From assembly GCA_021778575.1 (NCBI GenBank), contig JAJYCH010000049.1, positions 1-13,287 of the forward strand: a stretch of 13,287 bases of DNA, written 5' to 3'. The position numbers and the translations under genes are program-made. Of the stretch, positions 7,294-13,287 are shown one piece after another; position 1 is the first letter of the stretch; each line of letters begins with the position of its first letter. The DNA comes from Planctomycetota bacterium. GTDB lineage: Bacteria > Planctomycetota > Planctomycetia > Isosphaerales > Isosphaeraceae. The notes under the pieces were generated by a model. That model was not told the DNA's origin. It worked only from the letters and a program-made list of their open reading frames with translations, and did not search any database.

Positions 7294-7518
7294 ATGACGA
7301 CGACGCTGATGAATGTTGGTGATGACCTGGCGCTGATCCTCGATCGCGAAACGCTGAAGGCGCTCGGGATCGATGACCGGACGTCGCTCGACGTTGTTGT
7401 TGACGCCGCCGGGATTCATATTCGTCCGACGCCAGACTTGCACCGACAGCAAGTCCTTGCCGCCGCTCGACGGGTGATGGATGCTCACGACGAGACCTTC
7501 CGGAAGCTGGCCCAGTGA
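7294..7518 (+). CDS. AbrB/MazE-like antitoxin of a Doc toxin
   Basis: The 74-residue protein has the layout of an AbrB/MazE-type antitoxin. Residues 5-48 form the swapped-hairpin DNA-binding domain: NVGDDLALILDRETLKALGI, then a short turn and LDVVVDAAGIHIRPT. Residues 50-74 form a charged helix (AARRVMDAHDETFRKLAQ) that would bind and neutralise the toxin. The gene overlaps the toxin start (7515-7518), which couples their translation. The start at ATG 7294 has GGGGAG 10 bp upstream, somewhat far. The classical partner of Doc in phage P1 is Phd; an AbrB-like partner is a known variant in chromosomes. Autoregulation through the leader is likely but not shown. Confidence 0.85.
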   Translation: MTTTLMNVGDDLALILDRETLKALGIDDRTSLDVVVDAAGIHIRPTPDLHRQQVLAAARRVMDAHDETFRKLAQ

Positions 7519-7907
7519 GTCTCTTCTTCCTGACGGTGGCTGATGTTCTCGCGCTTCACGAACTTCAGATCGAGCGCTACGGCGGCTCATCCGGGATTCG
7601 CGACATCGGGCTACTCGAATCGGCTGTTTCTCAGGCTCAGGCTGGTTTTGGTGGAGTTTACCTTCACGAGGACCGAGCCGCGATGGCTGCCGCTTATCTG
7701 TTCTCGATCGTCAAGGACCACCCGTTCGTGGACGGCAACAAGCGAGCGGGCCTTGCCGCCGCGCTGACTTTTTGCGATCTCAACGAGATTCCGATCGACC
7801 ATTCCACGGACGTCCTCTACGATGCGACGATGGCCGTCGCCGAGGGCCGGCTGGATAAAGCGGGGCTGGCCGCGATCTTTCGGGATCTGGCAGGCCCGAC
7901 CGGCTGA
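7515..7907 (+). CDS. doc: Doc-type (death-on-curing) toxin, Fic fold
   Basis: The 130-residue protein is a Doc-family toxin. The P1 Doc enzyme phosphorylates elongation factor EF-Tu and stops translation. The Fic/Doc core motif HPFVDGNKRAG is at 69-79, with catalytic His69 and the Doc-specific Lys76 in place of the glycine of AMP-transferring Fic enzymes. Other family hallmarks are IRDIGLLESAVSQ at 28-40 and AAAYLFSIVKD before the motif. Length matches the family (about 125-130), with no sign of truncation, so the toxin may be active. The start is GTG 7515, inside the antitoxin stop (GTGA), with GGAAG about 9 bp upstream. The next gene, homoserine dehydrogenase, begins 33 bp on without a visible terminator, so read-through from the toxin-antitoxin promoter is possible. 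Confidence 0.92.
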   Translation: MSLFFLTVADVLALHELQIERYGGSSGIRDIGLLESAVSQAQAGFGGVYLHEDRAAMAAAYLFSIVKDHPFVDGNKRAGLAAALTFCDLNEIPIDHSTDVLYDATMAVAEGRLDKAGLAAIFRDLAGPTG

Positions 7908-7940
7908 TCGATTCGTCAGGAGAGCAGGGGGGCGAGCCGA

Positions 7941-9257
7941 GTGGATGGGACGGGTACAAGTGTGACGGTGGGGTTACTGGGTCTGGGAACGGTCGGGTCG
8001 GGCGTCGCCCGGATCTTGCTCGACCAGGCCGAGCGGATCAGCCGACGATCCGGGCGGCGGGTCGACGTGAAATGGGCACTGGTGCGCGACCCGGAGCGCC
8101 CGCGCCCCGGCCCTTTGCCGTTCGAACGGATCACGACCGACGTCGGCCAGATTCTCGATGATCCCGAGGTGACGATCATCGTCGAGGTGATGGGTGGAAT
8201 CCGGCCGACGCTCGATTACCTCCTCGAAGCCCTGGCGAAAGGGAAGGATGTCGTCACGGCGAACAAGGCGCTGCTGGCCGAGCACGGGACCGAACTGTTC
8301 GCCCAGGCCCGGCGCTTTGGCCGCTCGATCACCTTCGAGGCCAGCGTCGCCGGGGGGATTCCGATCGTTCAGGCCATCGGCCAGGGATTGGCCGCGAACC
8401 AGGTTCAGGGCCTGGCCGCGATCGTCAACGGAACGTGCAACTTCATCCTCACCGCGATGACTCGCGACGGTCTGCCCTACGCCCAGGCGCTGGCGAAGGC
8501 CCAGGAACTCGGCTACGCCGAGGCCGACCCGACGCTGGACGTCGATGGGACCGACACCGCGCACAAACTGGCGATCCTGGCTCAACTCGCCTTCGGTGCC
8601 ACCGTGGTGACGTCCCAGATCCCCCGCCAGGGAATCGACCGGCTCTTGCTGGCCGACATTGCCTACGCGACGGAGCTTGGTTACGCGGTCAAGCTCCTGG
8701 CACTGGCGAAGCTGTCGAGCGCCGGGCTGGAACTCCGGGTCGCGCCGACCTTGGTCCGCCGAGGGACGCCGCTGGCGGAGGTCAGCGGACCATACAACGC
8801 GGTCCGGGTCGTCGGCGACGCCGTCGGCGACACGTTCTTTTACGGTCAAGGAGCCGGGTCGCTGCCGACCGCCTCGGCGGTCGTGGCCGACATCATCGAC
8901 GTGGTGATCGGCCGCGCCGGACTGAGCTTTCGGGCGATGAACCTCTGGTCGGAAAACGGGTCGTCACCTCGTCTCGCGTCGAGCGAGCAGGTCCGGAGTC
9001 GGTACTACAACCGGTTCATGATCGCCGATCGGCCGGGAGTGATCGCCGCGATCTCGCGGGTCCTGGGGGATCACGGGATCAGCATCGCCAGCCTGATCCA
9101 GCACGACCCGGGCGACGACTCGCCGCCCGACTCGCCGGTTCCGCTCGTCCTGCTGACACACCTGGCGGTCGAGGCCCACCTGATCGCTGCGCTCCGCGAG
9201 ATCGACCGACTCGACGTGGTCCACCCGCCCAGCATCTGCCTGGGGGTCGAGGAATGA
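7941..9257 (+). CDS. hom: Homoserine dehydrogenase
   Basis: The enzyme reduces aspartate semialdehyde to homoserine with NAD(P)H, the branch step toward threonine and methionine. The 438 residues match the usual monofunctional form. The nucleotide-binding motif GLLGLGTVGSGVARIL is at 11-26. TANKALLAEHG contains Lys109, the conserved lysine near the active site. The family signature runs from AQELGYAEADP through DVDGTDTAHK (ending at Lys209) and includes Glu194. A C-terminal ACT domain from about 358 (RFMIADRPGVIAAIS) probably gives feedback control by threonine. The GTG start at 7941 has a G-rich stretch about 8 bp upstream; GTG codons at 7962 and 7968 are alternatives. It lies 33 bp after doc and 104 bp before the mutase-like gene, in an operon-like run with aspartate kinase. 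Confidence 0.95.
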   Translation: MDGTGTSVTVGLLGLGTVGSGVARILLDQAERISRRSGRRVDVKWALVRDPERPRPGPLPFERITTDVGQILDDPEVTIIVEVMGGIRPTLDYLLEALAKGKDVVTANKALLAEHGTELFAQARRFGRSITFEASVAGGIPIVQAIGQGLAANQVQGLAAIVNGTCNFILTAMTRDGLPYAQALAKAQELGYAEADPTLDVDGTDTAHKLAILAQLAFGATVVTSQIPRQGIDRLLLADIAYATELGYAVKLLALAKLSSAGLELRVAPTLVRRGTPLAEVSGPYNAVRVVGDAVGDTFFYGQGAGSLPTASAVVADIIDVVIGRAGLSFRAMNLWSENGSSPRLASSEQVRSRYYNRFMIADRPGVIAAISRVLGDHGISIASLIQHDPGDDSPPDSPVPLVLLTHLAVEAHLIAALREIDRLDVVHPPSICLGVEE

Positions 9258-9361
9258 GCCGAGGTCGCCACCGTCCCCCTTATCCTTTGGCCGGCTAAAG
9301 AGTAAAATAACCCACCCGGTCGGACGGATGGTCGCTGTTGCCGCCCCTTTGAGTTCCCGCC

Positions 9362-10570
9362 ATGGCTCAGAAATTCGTGATCGTGATACCGGATGGGGCC
9401 GCCGACGAGCCAATCGAGGCGCTCGGCGGCAGGACACCCCTTCAGGCGGCGCGAACTCCCGAGATGGATGCGATCGCGCGTGAGGGGGTTCTGGGCCGGT
9501 CGCGAAACGTCCCCGATCGGTTCTTGCCCGGCTCCGACGTGGCGACCTTGAGCCTGTTCGGTTATGACCCCGAGGAATTCTTCACCGGCCGGGCTCCGCT
9601 CGAAGCCGCAGCGGCGGGCGTGGTTCTGGGCTCGGAAGACTGGGCTGTCCGTTGCAACTTGATGACCATCCGCGATGGTCGCCTGAGCGACTTCACGGCC
9701 GGTCACATCACGTCCGAGGAAGGCAGGATCTTGATCGAGGCGCTCCAGGAAAAACTTGGTCGGCCCGAGATCGCGTTTTTTCCTGGGGTCAGTTACCGTA
9801 ACCTGATGATTTACCGAGGGATCGGTCGGCCCGCACCCTTTGCCGACGATACCTTGACCACCCCGCCGCACGACCAGCCCGACCAGCCGGCGGTCGACTA
9901 CTTGCCACGAGGGACGGGTTCGGAACTGCTCCGGGAACTGATTGCCGCCGGGGCCGAGGTTGTCCGCGATCACCCGGTCAACCGCGATCGACTGGCCCGA
10001 GGCAAGGCCCCGGCGAACGCGATCTGGCTCTGGGGCCAGGGCAAAGCTCCCCGGCTTCCCAAGTTCCAGGTTCTCCACGGGCTGAAGGGGGCGATTCTCT
10101 CGGCCGTCGACCTGGTCCGAGGGGTTGGCCTGCTCGCCGGCTGGGACCGGATCGACGTGCCCGGTGCCACCGGCTATCTCGACACCGATTACGCCGCCAA
10201 AGGGCGGTACGGAGTCGAGGCCTTGAAGGATCACGACATCGTTTGCGTCCATGTCGAGGCTCCCGACGAGGCCAGCCACGAAGGCCGGGCCGACGCGAAG
10301 GTCGAGGCCCTGGAGCAAATCGATCGGGCGATCGTCGGCCCCTTGAGGAAAGCGATCGCCGAGCAAGGAGGCCGGATTCTCGTCTCGCCCGACCACGCGA
10401 CGCTCGTCCGGACCAAGGCGCACGACCGGGCCTGGGTTCCCTGGGCGATGGCCGGGACTGGCCTGTCCGGCTCCGGCCTCCCCTACGACGAAGCCTCGGC
10501 ACTCGCCGCCAACGGCCCCTTCTTCGAACGCGGACACGAGTTGATGGCAATGTTTCTGGACTGTGAATAG
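9362..10570 (+). CDS. Archaeal-type phosphoglycerate mutase-like protein; probable alternative homoserine kinase
   Basis: The 402-residue protein belongs to the cofactor-independent phosphoglycerate mutase family of archaeal type (alkaline phosphatase superfamily). Metal and catalytic residues are present: Asp11 in VIPDGAADEP, the nucleophile Ser58 in PGSDVATLSLFGYDP, Asp302 and His306 in APDEASHEG, Asp344 and His345 in SPDHATL, and His354. A bacterial branch (TIGR02535) has been proposed to be a homoserine kinase in organisms lacking ThrB. Here the gene lies between homoserine dehydrogenase and aspartate kinase, which fits that role: homoserine would be phosphorylated for threonine synthase. 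A glycolytic mutase remains possible. ATG 9362 has only a weak GAG upstream, but the conserved N-terminus (KFVIVIPDG) fixes it. Its TAG stop coincides with the left end of a heptamer repeat element. Confidence 0.88.
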   Translation: MAQKFVIVIPDGAADEPIEALGGRTPLQAARTPEMDAIAREGVLGRSRNVPDRFLPGSDVATLSLFGYDPEEFFTGRAPLEAAAAGVVLGSEDWAVRCNLMTIRDGRLSDFTAGHITSEEGRILIEALQEKLGRPEIAFFPGVSYRNLMIYRGIGRPAPFADDTLTTPPHDQPDQPAVDYLPRGTGSELLRELIAAGAEVVRDHPVNRDRLARGKAPANAIWLWGQGKAPRLPKFQVLHGLKGAILSAVDLVRGVGLLAGWDRIDVPGATGYLDTDYAAKGRYGVEALKDHDIVCVHVEAPDEASHEGRADAKVEALEQIDRAIVGPLRKAIAEQGGRILVSPDHATLVRTKAHDRAWVPWAMAGTGLSGSGLPYDEASALAANGPFFERGHELMAMFLDCE

Positions 10571-10702
10571 CTTGCAGCAGGTAGCAGGTAGCAGGTAGCG
10601 GGTCGAAAAGACGAAGTACCACCGACATCCGAAGCCCGACCATCCTCTGTCTACCCGCTACCCGCTACCCGCTACCCGCTACCCGCTACCTGCTACCCGC
10701 TA
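10568..10702. repeat. Heptamer-built inverted repeat element 1
   Basis: The left arm has three AGCAGGT and one AGCGGGT in tandem (10576-10603). The right arm has seven units (10653-10701): five ACCCGCT, one ACCTGCT and one ACCCGCT. These are the reverse complement type of the left units, so the arms can pair into a long hairpin around a core of 49 nt. The outer ends are TAGC and GCTA. The element fills almost the whole gap between the mutase-like gene and lysC, starting on the stop codon TAG and ending 14 bp before the lysC start. The unequal copy number (4 against 7) suggests slippage. No coding potential is seen. Confidence 0.85.
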
Positions 10703-10716
10703 GTTGGAGAGAAGAA

Positions 10717-12519
10717 GTGGCCCTTTTGGTGCAGAAATTCGGCGGGACAAGCGTCGCCGATTCGAACAAGATCCTGGCGGCTGCCCGGCGCGCGATCGCC
10801 GCCCATCAGCGGGGCGAGCGCGTTCTGGTGGTCGTCTCGGCCCGAGGGCACACGACCGACGAGTTGATCGTCCTGGCCAAGGAGATCCACGAGCGCCCGC
10901 CGGCTCGCGAGATGGATATGCTCCTCTCGACCGGCGAGCAGGTCAGCGTCGCCTTGATGGCGATGGCCATTCACTCGCTCGGCGTTCCCTCGATCAGCTT
11001 CACGGGAGCTCAGATCGGGATCGTCACCGATAGCTTCCACACCAAGGCACGCATCCGGAATATCTCGACCGACCGGATGGTCCAGGCGCTTGATGACGGC
11101 AAGATCGTCATCGTCGCCGGGTTCCAGGGAGTTGACGAGAACTACAATATCACCACGCTCGGCCGAGGCGGCTCGGATACCACGGCCGTCGCGCTGGCGG
11201 CGGTTCTCGGGGCGGATGCCTGCGAGATCTATACGGACGTCGATGGTGTTTACACCACCGATCCCCGGGTCGTGGCCGAGGCCCGGAAGATTGACCGGAT
11301 CAGCTTCGACGAGATGCTTGAACTGGCCAGCCTGGGCGCCGGGGTGATGCATTCGCGGTCGATCGAATTCGCCAAGAAATACGGCGTGCCGATCCACGTC
11401 CGGAGTTCGTTCAAGGACGACGAAGGATCGTGGATCGTCGCCGAAGGCGACGCCCGACGGCTCGGAGTCCGGGTCACCGGCGCGGCCCTGGCAAAGGATG
11501 AAGCGCGGATCACGATCCTCGGCGTCCCCGATCGGCCGGGCGTCGTCCGGACGATCTTCGGAGCGATCTCCACGGCCAACGTTGTGGTCGACATGATCGT
11601 CCAGAACATCGCGACCGACGGTTTCACCGAGGTCAGCTTCACCGTCGCCAAGGACGACCTCGAACAAACCCTCGGAGTCGCCCAGTGGGCGGCGAAGGCC
11701 GTGGGAGCGTCCGGCGTGACGCATGATGCCAATGTCGCCAAGGTCTCGATCGTCGGCCTCGGAATGCGGACGCATACCGGCGTGGCTCGCGAGATGTTCG
11801 ACGCCCTGGCCGAGGTTGGCATCAACATCCAGATGATCACCACCAGCGAAATCAAGATCAGCGTCCTGGTCGAACGCTCGTTCGCGACCCAGGCGTTGCA
11901 GGTGGTCCACAAGGCGTTCGAGCTGGAGCGTCTGGTCGAGGATCTTCCGGGTTCCCCCGAGCCTTCGTCCTGGTCGGCGACTCGAGCCTCCCGACGTAAG
12001 CCGACAACCCTTAATGGCTCGTCGAGCGACCTGGTTCATGCGCCCGGGGGGATGGAAGACCTGGTGATTTCCGGCGTCGAGCTGGATGAGGGCCAGGCGA
12101 GGATCACCTTGTACGACGTCCCGGATCGGCCTGGCTTCGCTGCGTCGATCTTCCGGAAGATCGCCGAGGCGGACGTGCTGGTTGATATGATCGTCCAGAA
12201 CGTCAGCATGGCGGGCAACACTCACCTGTCGTTCACGGTCCCTCGGCACGAGGTCGACCGAGCCTCGAAGGCGGCGGCCGAGGTCGGGCTGGGGCAGGTC
12301 TCGGTCGAGACGGCGATTGCCAAATTATCTGTCCTGGGCGTGGGGATGAAGACCCATACCGGAGTGGCCGCGCGGATGTTCGGCGCCCTGGCCGATGGCG
12401 GGATCAACATCGCGCTGATCAACACCAGCGAGGTCCGGATCAACGTGGCCACGGGGCATGACCGAGGGCAAGAGGCTCTGGAGTATCTCCGCAAGGCGTT
12501 CGATCTCCCGGTGGAATAG
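10717..12519 (+). CDS. lysC: Aspartate kinase with four ACT domains
   Basis: The enzyme phosphorylates aspartate, the first step to lysine, threonine and methionine. The catalytic domain (about 1-250) begins with the family motif KFGGTS at 7-12 and includes LGRGGSDTTA at 148-157 and YTDVDGVYTTDPR at 172-184. Two ACT pairs follow: one from about 265 (RITILGVPDRPG) to 410, and a second from about 463 (ITLYDVPDRPG) to 595. A polar Ser/Pro/Arg-rich linker at about 415-455 separates them. Most aspartate kinases have one pair and about 400-450 residues; the 600-residue, four-ACT form is known from cyanobacteria. ACT domains bind lysine or threonine for feedback control. The start is GTG 10717, with GGAGAG 6 bp upstream. 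The gene lies between two heptamer repeat elements, and its TAG stop abuts the second one. Confidence 0.96.
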   Translation: MALLVQKFGGTSVADSNKILAAARRAIAAHQRGERVLVVVSARGHTTDELIVLAKEIHERPPAREMDMLLSTGEQVSVALMAMAIHSLGVPSISFTGAQIGIVTDSFHTKARIRNISTDRMVQALDDGKIVIVAGFQGVDENYNITTLGRGGSDTTAVALAAVLGADACEIYTDVDGVYTTDPRVVAEARKIDRISFDEMLELASLGAGVMHSRSIEFAKKYGVPIHVRSSFKDDEGSWIVAEGDARRLGVRVTGAALAKDEARITILGVPDRPGVVRTIFGAISTANVVVDMIVQNIATDGFTEVSFTVAKDDLEQTLGVAQWAAKAVGASGVTHDANVAKVSIVGLGMRTHTGVAREMFDALAEVGINIQMITTSEIKISVLVERSFATQALQVVHKAFELERLVEDLPGSPEPSSWSATRASRRKPTTLNGSSSDLVHAPGGMEDLVISGVELDEGQARITLYDVPDRPGFAASIFRKIAEADVLVDMIVQNVSMAGNTHLSFTVPRHEVDRASKAAAEVGLGQVSVETAIAKLSVLGVGMKTHTGVAARMFGALADGGINIALINTSEVRINVATGHDRGQEALEYLRKAFDLPVE

Positions 12520-12630
12520 CTGTCAGCGATCGGCTTTCCGCATTCAGCCGGACAGGATTGTTGACCTTGCCGTACAATTCATTTTCGTTGTCGTTCCGGG
12601 CTGACCGCTGAAAGCTGAACGCTGACAGCT
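12518..12630. repeat. Heptamer-built inverted repeat element 2
   Basis: The right arm is GCTGACC, GCTGAAA, GCTGAAC, GCTGACA and GCT in tandem (12600-12630). The left arm (12518-12548) is its degenerate reverse complement: AGC, TGTCAGC, GATCGGC, TTTCCGC, ATTCAGC. The outermost 10 bp (AGCTGTCAGC and GCTGACAGCT) are perfect. The core is 51 nt. Like element 1, it starts at the TAG stop of the upstream gene, keeps GCT in each unit with a 7-bp period, and ends shortly (18 bp) before the next start codon. It could act as an RNA hairpin between lysC and argG; that role is inferred. Confidence 0.8.
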
Positions 12631-12648
12631 CTTCGAGGAAATCAAATC

Positions 12649-13287
12649 GTGGCACGCGACAAGGTGGTTCTGGCTTACAGCGGCGGTCTCGACACATCGG
12701 TCGCCGTCAAGTGGATCAACGAGACTTATGACCTGGACGTGATCGCCTACACCTGCGACCTCGGTCAGGGGCAGGACATCCAGGCGATCCGTGACAAGGC
12801 GCTCCGGACCGGCGCGGTCGAGGCGATCGCCGAAGACGTCCGCAACCTGTTTGTCGATTTCTTCGCGTTCCCGTCGTTGATGGCCGGGGCTTTGTATGAA
12901 GGGAAGTACCCGCTCGCCACGGCGCTCGGTCGCCCGTTGATCGCTCAACTGATGTGCCGCGTGGCCAAGGAGCATGGCGCGGTGGCCGTGGCTCACGGTT
13001 GCACGGGCAAGGGGAACGATCAGGTCCGGTTTGACGTGACGTTCCAGACCCTGGCGCCGAACCTCAAGATCATTGCCCCGGTTCGTGAGTGGAAGTGGAC
13101 CCGGACGCAGGAACTTCAGTACGCCGCCGATCACGGGATCGAGGTCGAGGCGACCAAGAAATCGATCTTCAGCACCGACCAGAACCTCTGGGGCCGGTCG
13201 ATCGAGGCCGGAATCCTTGAAGACCCCTGGGTCGAGCCCCCGCCCGAAACGTTCCAGTGGACCGTCGACCCCCGGAACGCCCCCGAC
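12649..13287 (+). CDS. argG: Argininosuccinate synthase (N-terminal part, runs off the window)
   Basis: The enzyme joins citrulline and aspartate, with ATP, to argininosuccinate in arginine synthesis. The first 213 residues are visible and the frame is still open at the window end; the full family length is about 400. The ATP-binding motif AYSGGLDTS is at 9-17. YTCDLGQGQD follows, and EGKYPLATALGRPLIA contains conserved substrate contacts. HGCTGKGNDQVRF (116-128) is the second family signature. The start is GTG 12649, with GAGGAAA about 7 bp upstream. It follows lysC by 129 bp, almost all of it repeat element 2. Co-transcription with the aspartate-pathway genes is plausible because argG also consumes aspartate. 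Confidence 0.95.
   Translation, partial: MARDKVVLAYSGGLDTSVAVKWINETYDLDVIAYTCDLGQGQDIQAIRDKALRTGAVEAIAEDVRNLFVDFFAFPSLMAGALYEGKYPLATALGRPLIAQLMCRVAKEHGAVAVAHGCTGKGNDQVRFDVTFQTLAPNLKIIAPVREWKWTRTQELQYAADHGIEVEATKKSIFSTDQNLWGRSIEAGILEDPWVEPPPETFQWTVDPRNAPD

Noticed and set aside
5833..7590. 585-codon open frame on the minus strand opposite the U32 gene
   Set aside because: It is a GC-rich shadow of a well-conserved plus-strand gene; the translation is rich in Arg, Gly and Asp without any recognisable motif.
9280..9308. Promoter TTATCC-N17-TAAAAT before the mutase-like gene
   Set aside because: The -10 match is good, but the -35 is poor and such hits are expected by chance; hom and the next gene could equally be co-transcribed.
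9071..10537. 488-codon minus-strand open frame across hom and the mutase-like gene
   Set aside because: It is antisense to two conserved genes and spans their intergenic gap, as expected for a chance frame in GC-rich DNA.
10568..10702. CRISPR array
   Set aside because: Units are 7 bp with no unique spacers, and the arrays face each other; no cas gene is nearby.
10693..12249. 518-codon minus-strand open frame opposite lysC
   Set aside because: Antisense shadow of aspartate kinase; its composition is biased (Asp, Arg, His, Gly) and no family is recognisable.

Overview
This window looks like chromosomal DNA of a GC-rich planctomycete, probably near the Isosphaeraceae. The reasons are a VPEP-type PEP-CTERM protein, a long U32-family protein, an aspartate kinase with four ACT domains, frequent GTG/TTG starts and small secreted proteins of no known family. 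This placement is an inference; there is no rRNA gene in the window to test it.

Layout. Positions 1-1003 (+) hold the tail of an upstream gene, a 150-residue hypothetical protein and a small secreted hypothetical protein. Positions 1038-1907 (-) encode a secreted SMP-30/NHL-type beta-propeller protein that converges on the previous gene; a terminator hairpin lies between them. A divergent, partly AT-rich intergenic region (1908-2511) with several GGATAT dyads precedes a short RpoD-like sigma factor (2512-3348, +). That gene meets a convergent PEP-CTERM surface protein (3355-4098, -). A second gene-free stretch (4099-4707) leads to an 839-residue U32 protein (4708-7227, +), probably an RlhA-like RNA hydroxylation factor rather than a protease.

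A compact toxin-antitoxin module follows (7294-7907): an AbrB/MazE-like antitoxin and a Doc toxin overlapping by 3 bp. Its promoter-like sequence (TTGACG-N18-TATGAT) overlaps the U32 stop codon.

The right half is an amino-acid biosynthesis run, all on +: homoserine dehydrogenase (7941-9257), an archaeal-type phosphoglycerate-mutase-like protein (9362-10570), aspartate kinase (10717-12519) and the start of argininosuccinate synthase (12649 to beyond the window). With aspartate kinase and homoserine dehydrogenase as neighbours, the mutase-like protein is best read as the proposed alternative homoserine kinase of the threonine pathway. The four products all concern aspartate use: lysine/threonine/methionine on one side, arginine on the other.

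The most unusual non-coding signal is a pair of hairpin-forming elements in the last two gaps of this run. Both are built from 7-bp units that keep GCT and vary elsewhere, arranged as facing arms around a core of about 50 nt. Both start at the TAG stop codon of the upstream gene. They look like two members of one repeat family. No complete undescribed multi-gene system is visible.
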